Shown piece by piece: positions 33,455-46,837 of a DNA stretch of 64,000 nt. The notes under the pieces were generated by a model. It made no database searches, had not been told where the DNA came from, and was given only the letters and a program-made list of their open reading frames with translations. The stretch spans positions 14,472,682 to 14,536,681 of the forward strand of contig CM119264.1 in assembly GCA_051294375.1 (NCBI GenBank), read 5' to 3'. The stretch comes from Paraspadella gotoi. Lineage: Eukaryota > Chaetognatha. How positions within the stretch are numbered: the first letter of the stretch is position 1; the number at the start of each line of letters is the position of its first letter. Made by a program: the position numbers and the translations under genes.

Positions 33455-34371
33455 TCTCTCTCTCTCTCTCCCTTTCTTGACTTTCCTTCTGCCGAACTCC
33501 CTTTCGTATTCTCAACCTCTTTCTCATTTTCTCTCATTCTCTTTCGCGTTCCGCATTTAACGACTTTGATTAAACGTTTTGTCCGTCATTTACGTCCTAG
33601 TTTTCGCAAGTGATTTCGGTTTANNNNNNNNNNNNNNNNNNNNNNNNNNNNNNNNNNNNNNNNNNNNNNNNNNNNNNNNNNNNNNNNNNNNNNNNNNNNN
33701 NNNNNNNNNNNNNNNNNNNNNNNNNNNNNNNNNNNNNNNNNNNNNNNNNNNNNNNNNNNNNNNNNNNNNNNNNNNNNNNNNNNNNNNNNNNNNNNNNNNN
33801 NNNNNNNNNNNNNNNNNNNNNNNNNNNNNNNNTTTAAATGTGATTAATTCAATTTGAAAAAGGAAAGTTGCTAGCGGTAAGTTGTGTTCGGTTACGATTT
33901 GATAAATCGGAAAGGAAAAGATGCAGCAAAATTATATCGTTAAATTTCATAGTAGATCATTGTCAGCAATGAGGTTGTTTTTACAAATAAAAAAAATTGT
34001 TATTTTATTTGAGTGTTTCCCCGAACAAGAAAATATATAACTGTACTAAACACGTTATATAAATACGAAAAATATTTTATTGTCTAATGTCTACTGTTTC
34101 ATGTTACATCGATTAAACAAGGAAGGGCTATTCCAAGGTTTTGCGCCGCATTAACTTTCTTTGTACTTAATTACTTCCCGAGTTATTCGCTTGGTTACAC
34201 AAATAAAAAAAATATGGACAACAAATGTCTCAACTCTATATATAATATATATGCTCTCCGCTAAGTATTAACCTATATGGATAACTGTTATTTTTACTGA
34301 CTTTTTGATCATAAGGAACACCCCAATCTGCCAAGGATTAATAAATACAATTCATTGCATTTAAACGTATT

Positions 34372-34490
34372 AAGGGGGACGTACAAACCAACAATCCAAC
34401 CGACCGACAGACCGACCGACCGACCGACAGACCGACCGACCGACCGAGACTCAAGATTTTCTTCGCAAGAACTCGCGGCACAACTAAAAA
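34372..34490 (+). mobile_element. dispersed element with (GACC)n tract, copy 1
   Basis: It begins GGGGGACGTAC, runs through (GACCGACA)n and ends with AAGAACTCGCGGCACAACT. The copy at 55545-55668 shares the tract and the CTCGCGGCGCAACTAAAAA tail. The tail alone occurs near 1970. Confidence 0.5.
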
Positions 34491-34589
34491 AGTTCTTTAG
34501 CGCATAAAAAGCTCGATCACCAAGTTACCGACTTTCCCGGACGATCCCGATGGAAGGGCCGAACATTATCCCTTCACTTTATCACCGGG

Positions 34590-34640
34590 TTTTGGTGAGG
34601 TGCTGGTGAGGTGCTGGTGAGGTGCTGGTGAGGTTTGGGT
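34590..34640. repeat. 11-bp minisatellite (GGTGAGGTGCT)
   Basis: Four tandem units. A G-rich GGGGGCCTTAG repeat follows at 34725-34792. Confidence 0.85.
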
Positions 34641-35373
34641 GATTCGATGCGCGAAAACCCGATTGGATTCAAAATGGAGCGAAAGTAATCGACGTCGTCC
34701 ATCTTTTCGCGGGCGAGTGAGAAGGTCGGGGGGCCCGAGGGGGCCTTAGGGGCCCTGTGGAGGCCTTAGGGGGCCCAAGGGGGCCTTAGGCTTGAGGAAA
34801 TTTAGTATTTTCAAGCATTCTCAACACAACGAAGTAAAAAAAAAAGCGTTAAAAGCCGATATTTAAGCCAATGTGAAAAAATATATTTTTTACATACTTG
34901 CATACTAGTAAAATTAAAATGCATTTTTTAGATTATATGTCATGTTATATTATAGGTTTGCGTTTATGTTTAGTAGATGTTTTTAGTTAAGCCGCCGAAT
35001 GCGGTTCTTTTCCCGCCCGAACCCATTCCCTCAAAAAAGATCATTTTGGAGAAAATAACGATGAACGATGTAGAGCTTGATGGAGAAAAAAACCAAATAA
35101 AAAACGATAAAACCCGATATGGTGCACCATTGGCGACTCGATCTCTGGTGCATCATGATGCCAGAAGAAAAAAGTATGAAAAACGAGATTGGTCTTCTTA
35201 AATCGAGTAGAGAAGAGAAGACAGTGGTGAAAATAGAAAACTTTTTTATTTAACGTGAACGAAGATAAAAATAAATAAATAAAAAAAGAAAGATGGAAAG
35301 AAAGAAAAGAAAAATGAAAGGAAAGAAGGAAACACGCAGCAGCAGCTACCGACGTCCTCGCACGCAGGGAACC

Positions 35374-35809
35374 NNNNNNNNNNNNNNNNNNNNNNNNNNN
35401 NNNNNNNNNNNNNNNNNNNNNNNNNNNNNNNNNNNNNNNNNNNNNNNNNNNNNNNNNNNNNNNNNNNNNNNNNNNNNNNNNNNNNNNNNNNNNNNNNNNN
35501 NNNNNNNNNNNNNNNNNNNNNNNNNNNNNNNNNNNNNNNNNNNNNNNNNNNNNNNNNNNNNNNNNNNNNNNNNNNNNNNNNNNNNNNNNNNNNNNNNNNN
35601 NNNNNNNNNNNNNNNNNNNNNNNNNNNNNNNNNNNNNNNNNNNNNNNNNNNNNNNNNNNNNNNNNNNNNNNNNNNNNNNNNNNNNNNNNNNNNNNNNNNN
35701 NNNNNNNNNNNNNNNNNNNNNNNNNNNNNNNNNNNNNNNNNNNNNNNNNNNNNNNNNNNNNNNNNNNNNNNNNNNNNNNNNNNNNNNNNNNNNNNNNNNN
35801 NNNNNNNNN
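35374..35809. other. assembly gap, 436 N
   Basis: Largest gap in the window. Flanks are GC-richer than the surroundings (GTAGACCCGGAGTGATAACG on the right) but show no clear exon. Confidence 0.95.
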
Positions 35810-36797
35810 GTAGACCCGGAGTGATAACGCGGGAATTTCGGGCGCGTTGTAGACGTTATCACGAGCAGAGTGAGGTTGCAAAAAAGAAGGTAAGTTCGAT
35901 GCGATTGAGGTAAGGTAAGGTGAGATTGGCAAGGTTGGAGGAGATGGCTGCTTGGTTGATCTGTAGCAGAGTAATTGTAACAGATATTGATGTCATCAAT
36001 TTCATATATGCAAATTGTCCTTTTTTAATTAGTAAGTACTGTAGTAATAAATTTTTATTTTGTTACTTAATGGTTTAATATTGAAATTTTACATTGGCAA
36101 ATGATAATATTTGAATATTGTTTAATTAAAAGTAAAGAATCGCAGACGAATCAAGCTCATGAATCGAAATAATAATAATTTATTTATTTTAGGCTTCAAA
36201 ATGTGGATAATGTAGTTAAATGAAGATTGTTAATCGTGGCGAGAACTCGGGAGAGGTTGAACAGAGTTTGAAGAGATGTGAGTCGCAAGAATCAGTGATA
36301 TCGAAGTGATATCCCTGTGATATCGAAGGGTGAGGTGATGATTCAAGATTCGGGGCGGGCGAGAGAAAAGTGGGTGGCAACGGGTGAACTGGGCGTGAAT
36401 ATTTTATCCCGTGAAAAGGAGCAAGTGAAGGCGCCGTGAATGACTGCGATCAAGCATCGATTTTTAAGGTGTTTCAGTCAATTTCACGTGAACGGAGAAA
36501 CGAGCTGAAGACACAATTCAATCGAGTGAACTGTTGAGTAAACGTCTGCGACAGAATTCCGACTTACGAAGTCGTAAAAGTTTCGTGATTTAAAGGCGAG
36601 GCTTTATCAGCTTAATCTTGCTGGAGAAAAACAAATTTTTCTTTTTTTGTTGATTAAAGTCTATGTCTTTAGTATACACTATACTCTATACAGTGCTAGT
36701 ACTAAAGTACAGTACTAGTACAGTACTAGTATGAAATTTGAGAGAACAATTTTTTAAAAATTATTTTAGAGATGAAACGAAAAATTCGTTGTAATAG

Positions 36798-37011
36798 NNN
36801 NNNNNNNNNNNNNNNNNNNNNNNNNNNNNNNNNNNNNNNNNNNNNNNNNNNNNNNNNNNNNNNNNNNNNNNNNNNNNNNNNNNNNNNNNNNNNNNNNNNN
36901 NNNNNNNNNNNNNNNNNNNNNNNNNNNNNNNNNNNNNNNNNNNNNNNNNNNNNNNNNNNNNNNNNNNNNNNNNNNNNNNNNNNNNNNNNNNNNNNNNNNN
37001 NNNNNNNNNNN
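36798..37011. other. assembly gap, 214 N
   Basis: N run before a (TATAA)n array. Confidence 0.95.
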
Positions 37012-37044
37012 AAATATGTAGTACGTATATACTTTTTATTTATA

Positions 37045-37520
37045 TATGTATAATAATATATAATAATATAATATATAATATAATATATAATATAATAATA
37101 TAATATAATAATAATATATAATATAATATATAATATAATATATATATAATNNNNNNNNNNNNNNNNNNNNNNNNNNNNNNNNNNNNNNNNNNNNNNNNNN
37201 NNNNNNNNNNNNNNNNNNNNNNNNNNNNNNNNNNNNNNNNNNNNNNNNNNNNNNNNNNNNNNNNNNNNNNNNNNNNNNNNNNNNNNNNNNNNNNNNNNNN
37301 NNNNNNNNNNNNNNNNNNNNNNNNNNNNNNNNNNNNNNNNNNNNNNNNNNNNNNNNNNNNNNNNNNNNNNNNNNNNNNNNNNNNNNNNNNNNNNNNNNNN
37401 NNNNNNNNNNNNNNNNNNNNNNTAATATATAATATAATATATAATATAATAATATAATAATATAATATAATAATAATATAATATATAATATAATATATAA
37501 TATAATATATATATAATATA
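37045..37520. repeat. (TATAA)n/(TAATA)n array interrupted by 272 N
   Basis: AT-only array on both sides of a gap at 37151-37422. The two sides are near-identical in pattern. Confidence 0.9.
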
Positions 37521-37539
37521 TGCTCGTAATTTTAACTGT

Positions 37540-39690
37540 ACGCCGATTTTTTGGAAACGAGAAACGGAATTTTTTTTTGTGACATGGATGTGTTTGTTGT
37601 GTGGCTTTTGTTGTTATATGTTATTGAAAAGCAAGCCGGGTTTTCGAACCTTTACTTTCAAGACGTTCGCGATTTACCATCACCAACGTTCGAACTATTC
37701 ATAAGCCTATGAAAATAAAAAGTTCCTTTCATCATCTAACAAAAATTTTCGCTATTTAATACGTATAGTTACTGTAACAAACTCTAATATGTAATGTTGT
37801 AAGCAAATTCTTATTCTACTATAGTCTTTTTTTCCATATATTAAATGCTTAAACGAAAATTTCATGGCCCCAACTCAGCTCCAAGTTTATTCCTTCTTCT
37901 CCCGGAACTCATCTCATCTCTCAGCCACCTTTTCCATTCTTTCCTAAAAAAAAAGTTTATATAAAAGTTCCTTTCAACTCTTTTACTTTCTACCTCCTTT
38001 CTTCTCTTTTCCCTTTCCTGCTCCGCTTTTTCATTCTCTCCTCTTCTAGGTTTTCCACGCGCTTGCCTAAAAAAATTAAAGGGTATAATAATCCGATTAC
38101 TTTCAATATACTCATGGAGTGAAAAATGATTTTTACTCTTTTTCTTATTTTTAGCATCTTTATTTTTCCGATTTAAATACAACCTACGTTTTCTTTCCTT
38201 AAACTTCTTCTTTTTTTTTCTTTGTTTCGAAATTTCTTTTTCTTTTCGCTCCGTACAGTTTATACTTTATCATTTGACCTAGTTCTACCCTTCTCTCTCC
38301 ACGGTTCCACGTTTTCAGAAATGCCTGACCGTTTAGGCGAATATCGCGAGAGACGCCGTCGCGCATCTCAATAATAAGTTCCTCGTTTTTTTTTTTTTTA
38401 CTCCGTGTTTTGCTGATGAGGGCGGGCGACGCCGTTGACCGCGGTGACAAGGAGATTAATATTCCATGGCGTCCACTCCGCGCGTCCCCACTGCCTTTTC
38501 GATGTCCCCCTCTTTCGATGTCGATGGCTCCGCATTTGCAGAACCGTATATATCGAGAAATGAGTTTACGTTCGTTCGGAGAGAAGTCCGCAAAAAGTAT
38601 GGTGAGGGATGTGATAAATATATGATCGCGTCACAGAAGGAGAAATCGAAACTAATGCAATAACACCGAAAGATGGCGTCCACTTAAAAGAATTTCCGTC
38701 ATCTAAAGGCCAGAAAGAAAGACCATAAGAACGGTGAATGGAAACCAACGGAAAAAAAAATATTGGTCGCTAGAACCGGAACTCTTTTCTATGTTTAATC
38801 TCTGTACAATGTATACACATCCAGTTTCGTCAGCAGAATCCTGACTAAGATCACCCTTCTTTCTGTACTTGGCCAATCAAAACCCTCTGTCTCAACCATG
38901 TCATGTACGTCGCAAACCGCCTGGGAGTTTCCATGGAAACGGAGTGAAGGTATCATCAACCAGGAGGATACTCTTCTTCTCATTCTCCACATCTTCGTCT
39001 CCTTTTGATCTCTTCGTCTTCTTCTTCGAAATCACTATCCGCGTTCGTCGACCCTGGCCCGCCTCAGCACGTCGCGCAAGATCCTGACAATCCTGCGACA
39101 ACAACAACAGCAATGCGCACGCTGTCGCTGTCGTGGAACTATTCATTAACGGCGGCGGCGGCGGCGCGCGCCCTTTGTCCTTTCTGTCTCCTCGAAAAGT
39201 CTGTCTCGACAATAAAAGGGAAAGGAAAGGGGAAAGGAAAAAAAATGGAAAGGCTTTTGGAAATTCATTTTATTTTTCGAAAATTATTTTCCAATTTTCT
39301 TCATATTTCATTGTTTGCACCACTTGATTGCCATCACTTCACAACTCCAAATGTTATCAGAATCCACCGAATCATCATTTAAACCTAATTTTAAACTCTA
39401 AATTCTAATTGGTGATTGGTGATTCACTTCCGCTATCCACCTTAACCCTTTACTCCATCACTTGATGGTGAACATCACTCCTCCATTTTCCCTTTGACCC
39501 AGCACTTCCCCAGCGGCACTCCAAAAAGGTCGTGGGTGCAATTTTCCAAACGATTTTGCGAAGTTAGTCTTGACACGGAGTTCAACCGAGAAACTCTCGC
39601 CTTCGCGCTCTCTTTCTTTTTCTTCCTTTCTTTCCTTATTTCTTTCTTTCTTTCTTTTTCTTTCCTTTCTTTCTTTCTTTCTTTCTTCTT
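37540..39690. repeat. left arm of a large near-perfect palindrome
   Basis: It matches 42110-44395 in reverse complement almost throughout, for example CAGCACTTCCCCAGCGGCAC at 39500 against its complement at 42465. The arms differ chiefly by 1-base indels. The (CTTT)n array at 39600-39835 pairs with the (AAAG)n array at 42113-42350. Confidence 0.8.
38901..39092 (-). CDS. candidate terminal exon, unrecognised (left palindrome arm)
   Basis: The acceptor GTTGTCGCAG is followed by an open frame to TGA. It starts DCQDLARRAEAGQGRRTR, has a KKKTKRSKGDEDVE charged part and ends DTFTPFPWKLPGGLRRT. The right-arm copy (about 42893-43080, plus) diverges by indels and shifts frame. Other frames are partly open, so the product is uncertain. 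Confidence 0.3.
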   Translation of the reverse strand, partial: DCQDLARRAEAGQGRRTRIVISKKKTKRSKGDEDVENEKKSILLVDDTFTPFPWKLPGGLRRT

Positions 39691-39835
39691 TCTTTCTTCT
39701 CTTTCTTCTTCTTTCTCTCTTATTTTTCTTCATTTTTTTTTCTCTTCTTTTTCTTTCTTTCTTTCTTTCTTTTTATTCTTTCTTTCTTTCTCTTCTTCAT
39801 TTCTTCTTCTTTTCTCTCTTTCTTTCTTCTTTTAT
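39600..39835. repeat. (CTTT)n array
   Basis: Interrupted tetranucleotide array; pairs with 42113-42350 in the other palindrome arm. Confidence 0.95.
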
Positions 39836-40389
39836 TCTTCTTAAATTTTACTATAATTTTGTGATTAATTTTGTAAGGATTCCTTTCTTTTCCGCGGCTT
39901 CGCTTATTTGATTTTCTCTGTGAGGGCCTGCGGCTGTCGTCGCCATGAATCGCTTATTATGCGGTTTAAAGCTTAGCTACTACAGTAGTTCAAATCCTTA
40001 TTTGGATCAAACCTAGTTTCCGATTTTAGCGAAAGTCAGGAGCATCGATTTGAAGCGCAAGGGATTTCGCGACTTTTTATTGCCGATAAAACTTTGAGGC
40101 GGATTTAATCCGATGTTTTTATTAATTTTGCATATAGATAGTATTTTAAATTCCCTATCCGTCGTTACCAAAATTTATTTTAAAATATTCAATAGTTTAG
40201 AAACGATGCACATCCCAATATGTAGTACGGTATATCTTTGTTTATTTATATGATGATAATAATATATAATAATATATATATATAAATAATAATATATAAT
40301 AAATATCAATATAATAATAATAATAATTAATATAATATATAATTATAATATATATATAATATATAATATATAATAAATTAATCAAGTCA

Positions 40390-40530
40390 GGGGCGAGATA
40401 GCTTATTATTAATTAATTTTTATTATAATTTAATATTATTANNNNNNNNNNNNNNNNNNNNNNNNNTTATAATTATTATAATTATAATATGGATAATTTT
40501 TATATTGGTTGTACCAATCTCATACAACTA
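40390..40530 (+). mobile_element. relic of the TTGGTTGTACC dispersed repeat
   Basis: GATAGCTTATTATTAATTAA at the left and GGATAATTTTTATATTGGTT/GTACCAAT at the right, split by a 25-N gap. Other copies are near 2163, 29541, 47310, 49830 and 52170. Confidence 0.55.
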
Positions 40531-41808
40531 TAAGCAAGTACGAAATTTTAAAAAAGAGTTTAATTTCCTGTTTACGTAGAATTTCCTACATCTCAACCAA
40601 AGTCGAGATTCGTCATCATGACTCGGCAAAACAAAGTCCAAGATGACCGGCCTTGGGATTTTTGGACGGGAGGGTAAATCCAAAGGAGGAGAAAGAAGAA
40701 GAAGAAGATGAGGAGGAGGAGGAGGAGGAAAGCAGAAGAAGGGAAAGTAAAAGGACCTCGCATCGACAATGAGCTCATGATTGCGGACCTGATGAGTGAT
40801 GATGATGGCGTCGTGAGTCAAAAAAAAAAAAAAAGTCATAAAGGCAAGAAAAATCCATAATGAGTAAATTACGATAACGAGCTCGAATGTACGATCGGCG
40901 GTTTAATAGCTCTCTCTCTTAAGGAGAGAAAGCCGGATTAAAACAATAAGTACTACGAAATATAATATAAAGCGGGAGCTTCGTGATCCCACGGGGAAAT
41001 TGGCTCGGAGCCCTCGCCTAATGTGGCACAGGCGATAACGCATTCCGAGATTCCCGGTTTTCCCTTCTCACGGAAAACAACAACGACAACCGACTAGACT
41101 CAGGACGACTATAGCGACGATAACGAAGAAGGATGAGAGGAGAAGGAAAAAAAAAAATCATGAGGATAATGAGGTATTCTGAGTCGGAGACGAGAAAAAA
41201 ATCAGGTGGAGAAACAAGTTGTAATCATGATTGATGAGTCATTAAGTCTCAAAATGTTTTCGTCCTTTTCACTTTTTTTTTTCAGAGATTGTCATAAATG
41301 GTAGCGAAAGTTGTGGGTGGCAATGTCTCTGACTGTCGCATTTATTGCTTCCTCAGTTCAGATCGTTCAATAATCATGCTATTTTGTTTAAAATATCATA
41401 TTTACATTGCATAAATTGCACAATATAACAACTACATGTAGAAAAAGCATTTTCTGAATTCGAACCTTTAACAAATAAAGAATGAAAATAAACAAAGTTG
41501 TTGTCGTCGTTGAGGTCATTATTAGAATATTTCCCTGTTATTTTCGTCGTGACGAACGCGATTGTCTTCTTTCTAAAAAGGCCTTTGTTGATGGTTCGTT
41601 AAGGTCGTTGTTCCGAGGACGAAGCGAGCAATTTAGCCTTCGTCGTCGTTGTAGTCGTCGTCGTCGTCGTCGTCCAGTTGTCTTCAAGGCACTAAACAAA
41701 AGAAGAAAGAGAAAATGAGATTTTCTCTTCCTTCAATATCACTTCGTTTTTCGGACATTCACCACTCTTTCTCTTCCTTTTCGTCTACGTTTGTCGAGAC
41801 TATTTTTT

Positions 41809-41812
<4 letters not shown>

Positions 41813-41893
<81 letters not shown>
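41813..41893. repeat. (CT)n microsatellite
   Basis: About 40 perfect CT units. Confidence 0.95.
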
Positions 41894-41896
<3 letters not shown>

Positions 41897-42109
41897 TCTT
41901 TCCTTTAGAGAGACTATTCTAGGACAGGAGTTTCCGTTTTGGTTTTGCTTTTGTTTTTGCCAAAATATTTTTTTAAATTTAAAAAAAATAAATCTTTGAC
42001 TGATGAAAACATATATAAACACATTCATTGCTATAATTAGCATAATGGAAAACGACAAAATTACTTAGTAAGAAATTTAAAAGAATAAAAACTCGAAAAA
42101 ATGGGGGAA

Positions 42110-42112
42110 ATT

Positions 42113-42196
<84 letters not shown>

Positions 42197-42287
42197 AATA
42201 AATAAATAAGGGAAAGAAAGAAAGAAAAAGAAAGAAAGAAAGAAAGAAAGAAAAAGAAAGAGAGAAAGAAATAAGAGAAAGAAAAAA

Positions 42288-42339
<52 letters not shown>

Positions 42340-44395
42340 AATAAGGAAAAGAAAGGAAGAAAAAGAAAGAGAGCGCGAAGGCGAGAGTTTCTCGGGTTGA
42401 ACTCCGTGTCAAGACTAACTTCCAAAATCGTTTGGAAAATTGCACCCACGACCTTTTGGAGTGCCGCTGGGGAAGTGCTGGGTCAAAAGGGAAAATGGAG
42501 GAGTGATGTTCACCATCAAGTGATGGAGTAAAGGGTTAAGGTGGATAGCGGAAGTGAATCACCAATCACCAATTAGAATTTAGAGTTTAAAATTAGGTTT
42601 AAATTGATGATTCGGTGGATTCTGATAACATTTGGAGTTGTGAAGTGATGGCATCAAGTGGTGGCAAACAATGAAAATGAAGAAAATTGGAAAATAATTT
42701 TCGAAAAATAAAATGAATTCCAAAAGCCTTTCCATTTTTTTTCCTTTCCCCTTTCCTTTCCCTTTTATTGTCGAGACAGACTTTTCGAGGAGACAGAAAG
42801 GACAAAGGGGCCGCCGCCGCCGCCGCCGCCGTTAATGAAAGTTCCACGACAGCGACACGTCATTGCTGTTGTTGTTGTCGCAGTTGTCATGATCGCGCGA
42901 CGTGCTGAGCGGGCCAGGGTCGACGAACGCGGATAGTGATTTCGAAAGAAGAAGACGAAGAGATCAAAAGGAGACGAAGATGTGGAGAATGAGAAGAAGA
43001 GTATCCTCCTGGTTGATGAGATCCTTCACTCCGTTTCCATGGAAACTCCGCGGCGGTTCTGCGGCGTACATGACATGGGTTGAGACAGAGGGTTTTGATT
43101 GGCCAAGTACAGAAAGAAGGGTCAGGATTAGTCAGGATTCTGCTGACGAAACTGGATGTGTATACATTGTACAGAGATTAAACGTAGAAAAGAGTTCCGG
43201 TTCTACCGACCAATATTTTTTTTCCGTTGGTTTCCATTCACCCGTCATGGTCTTTCTTTCGGCCTTTAGATGACGGAAATTCTTTTAAGTGACGCCATCT
43301 TTCGGTGTTATTCCATTAGTTTCGATTTTCTCCTTCTGTGACGCGATCATATTTTATCCACATCCCTCCATACTTTTTCGGACTTGTCTCCGAACGAACG
43401 TAACTCATTTCTCGATATATATCGGTTCGCAAATGCGGAGCCATCGACATCGAAAGAGGGGGACATCGAAAAGGCAGTGCGGACGCGGAGTGGACGCCAT
43501 GGAATATTAATCTCCTTGTCACCGCGGTCAACGGCGTCGCCCGCCCTCATCAACAAAACACGGAGTAAAAAAAAAAAACGAGGAACTTATTTGAGATGCG
43601 CGACGGCGTCTCTCGCGATATTCGCCTAAACGGTCAGGCATTTTCTGAAAACGTGGAACCGTGGAGAGAGAAGTGTAGAAAAGGTCAAATATAAAGTATA
43701 AATTGGACGGGATGGAAAGAAAAAGAAAGAAACAAAGAAAAAAATAAAGAAAGAAAGTTAAGGAAAGAAAACGTAGTTGTATTTTAAATCGGGGAAAAAT
43801 AAAGATGTAAAAATAAGAAAAAGAGTAAAATATTTCACTCCATGATATATTGAAAAGTAAATGGATTTATTTATCCCTTTTTTTTTAGGGCGCGAGTGGA
43901 AATAGGAAGAGGAGGAGAATGAAAGGGAGCAGGAGGAAAAGAGGAAGAGGAGGAGAAAGTAAAGAGTTGAAAGGAACTTTTATATAACTTTTTTTTTAGG
44001 AAAGAATGAAAAGGTGGCTGAGATGATGAATGAGTTCGGGAAAGAAGGAATAAACTGGAGACTGATTGGGCCATGAAATTTCGTTTAGCATAATATATGG
44101 AAAAAAAGACTATAGTAAATAGAATTTGTTACAAATTACATTATTAGAGTTTGTCTACATACATACGTATTATAGCGAAAATTTTTGTTTAGATGCATGA
44201 AAGAACTTTTATTTTATGGGCTTATGGAATAGTTCGAAAGGTGATGGTAAATCGCGACTCTTGAAAGTAAGGTTCGAAAACCCGGCTCTTTCCAATAACA
44301 ATAACAACAAAAGCCAACAACAACGACATCCAGGCACAAAAAAAAATTCCGTTTCTCGTCCAAAATATCGGCTCTAAAATTCGAGCTATATTCTC
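42110..44395. repeat. right arm of the large near-perfect palindrome
   Basis: Reverse complement of 37540-39690. The outermost match is the AAAACCCGGCT/AATTCCGTTTCTCG block near 44280-44365, paired with 37550-37650. Confidence 0.8.
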
Positions 44396-44631
44396 CACTC
44401 AACTCTCCGGGTTGAATTCAGGCGTGATGCGGGGAAAAATGGGAGGGAAAGTGGGATTTAGGTTTTTTTATATTGAAAAAAAAATCGGCAGCGGCTTCCG
44501 CGGCGGCGGCGGTGGCGGCGTCGTCGGCGACTGCGAAACGCGGCGTCGGCGGCGTGATCAAAGAATCCGGAAGGCGCCGTTTTTTCCGCGGATTTTCGCC
44601 TTTGAAAAATGGCGCCGCAGGTTCTTTTTTT

Positions 44632-45024
44632 TTATTTTTTTGTCGTTGGAGGAAAAAAGAAAATAGTTTTTCTCCTCTTTTTTTTTTCTCCGCGTGGAAG
44701 TCGAAAATGAGGTGAGTCTGGAGTCAGCAAATCTCCAGAGTTATGAATGGAGATGAAGTTAGGATTGGGTGGTCGGGCTGAGGTAGCGGCGGAGGCGGCT
44801 CTGCGGCCCGAGCTGCGGCGCTGCCGGTCCGGAGGTCTTAGTCGTCGAGTCGTTTGGCGAGATGCCGGCGTTTGGCGAGGCGGTTGTAAAACGCGAGCGG
44901 GGTCGCGCGGTCGCCTGTTCAATTGGGTGGCGCCAAAGTGATCGATCGTGGGAGGGCGAGGTTGAGCGGGGCGGACGGATGAAGAGGTGCTCGTGGAAGG
45001 GGAGGAATGGGGGGGGTTTTCTCG
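44632..45024 (-). CDS. terminal exon of a second minus-strand gene, Arg/Pro-rich tail
   Basis: The acceptor TATTTCTTCAG is followed by about 130 codons open to a stop, entered in phase 0 as left by exon 46838-46967. The peptide starts RENPPHSSPSTS, contains DHFGATQLNRRPRDPARVLQ and PNPNFISIHNSGDLLTPDS, then runs into Lys/Phe low complexity from A/T runs. It looks like a disordered tail. A competing frame ends SRLRRYLSPTTQS at 44759. Confidence 0.4.
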   Translation of the reverse strand, partial: RENPPHSSPSTSTSSSVRPAQPRPPTIDHFGATQLNRRPRDPARVLQPPRQTPASRQTTRRLRPPDRQRRSSGRRAASAATSARPPNPNFISIHNSGDLLTPDSPHFRLPRGEKKKRRKTIFFFPPTTKK

Positions 45025-46837
45025 CTGAAGAAATAGAATGATTTATTTCTTCCGAATATTTCGGGATTTCCGACCAACGCCCGACGCCCGTCGATAAAAG
45101 GAACAAAAACCATTTGACGATTCACTTATCGTTTTTTTTTTCTTCTTCTTTTTTTCCACTTTACGGTTTATTGGCGAAATCCTTTTCCGCTTTTTCCCCT
45201 TCGATAATTCCATCCATTTTTTTTTCTCAGCGCCCATAATTTGAACTGAATCTTCGTGTTTATATGACTCTCCGAAGAGGGTTTTGTTTTCTACTGTTTT
45301 TTAGGGCCTTATTCTGTGGTAAAAATAGTATTGATGGTTTCCTTTGTTTTTTGGAAAATCCCCGGAACTTAATTTATTTTAAAAACAAGATTATTTTTTT
45401 CTTAAAAAAATTATTATTTTACGAGATTTTTGATTTTTGTTCCGAGTTCAATTTTTCTTTGTGATATAAAGAAAGAGGAAAACAAACATCAAAAATCAAA
45501 AGTGCAAACTGTTTGTTGGACGCGTCTGATTTGATTTTCAAGAGAATGTGTGAAGGAAAAAAAATGCAAGTAAGCTTTTTTTTTATAAAAGAATGAAATG
45601 AAAAGTTGTCTCGATTGAATTTTTTTATCAGATTAAAAGGAAAGAGGGAAAAAAATGAGAATCCATTTTTGAAATAAGAAAAGAAGAAATAGTAAACTTT
45701 TTACGAGGCTAATATTTTTGAGAATAACAACGATCTGATTTCTTAAAACGAGATGATGAAGACGAATGATATTTAAAGATCCTTATTAAACTTAAATCAA
45801 AATGAAAGATAAAGAGTCAGAATGAGAAAGGCGGTTAGGAATAACGGGTCTTGATCTTCGTTATTGAAACGAATGAGACCTGGAGCTCGTCTATCAAAAA
45901 AAAAATATTTCACGGCATTATATAAAATACACTTTTTATAGTCACCAGTGACTCACCACCTAAATCCAGTTCACCAAAGGATTCACAATCGCATCAAGGA
46001 TAAATTCAATAAAACGCAAAGCGGATAGTCAGTACTCAATTTAGACAGTAGACAGTAGTCAATTTTTGCTTGCAAATTTTCATTTTATATTTTATTTCAT
46101 TTATTTTTTTTTAATAAAAAAGACGTTAGGTTTTAGCGTTTCCCCCTTTCGAGAATAACATTTTTGTTATGCATTATCTTTATACGCGATTATTAATGTT
46201 TAAAAACTATCGGACTACATCTTATGGACAAAGGATTAAGTTCCTTTTCTGAGATTTTGGCGGAAAAACGATTTCCATTATTTTGGCTAAGAGAAAAAAG
46301 CGATAAAAACGTCAACAACAAAACTTTCTTTTTATTTTATTTTTTTTACGAGCTCAACGTCAACGGAATTGTCGACTGAGAAACAAAAGAAGTTTTAATC
46401 GCAAAAGGAAATTTTTCAATTTCCAAATTCTGAATCCAGATGGAAAAGCATGTGCCTTTTTGCTGCTTCACACTTTTGCTTTTTATGACCTATTTTTGTT
46501 TTTTCATGCGTATTAAATTTTGCGTTATAATCGATAGTAAATTTTTATTAATTCGATATTTAAAACATGCATTATATGACCAGTTACTGTTTATCTTTGA
46601 CCTTGCATTGATTTAGATGTAAACACAATAATTTCTGTTACGCCCACGTTAATCGATTTAGCTTGTGTAAAAAAGTCGTTTTTTTTAAATCGCATAAAAA
46701 GTGTCTCCATCTTCAAACAGAATCCAGCGGCAGCGACATCTAACGCGTTAATTAGCGTAAAAACATTCTCAACTCGTCGCTTAATTTCTCTTCGCCCAAT
46801 AAACCCAGCTTAATGTAAACGTGACTTGGAAACGAAC

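Larger units (their letters stand above)
39850..42060. other. palindrome spacer, no gene seen
   Basis: About 2.2 kb of AT-rich sequence with a (TAATA)n patch, a 25-N gap at 40442-40466, (GGA)n at 40700-40730 and a long (CT)n array at 41813-41893. The plus-strand island 41482-41718 has (GTC)n repeats and no splice support. Confidence 0.5.

Noticed and set aside
35041-35932. Open frames of 200-270 codons
   Set aside because: Mostly unknown residues across the 436-N gap.
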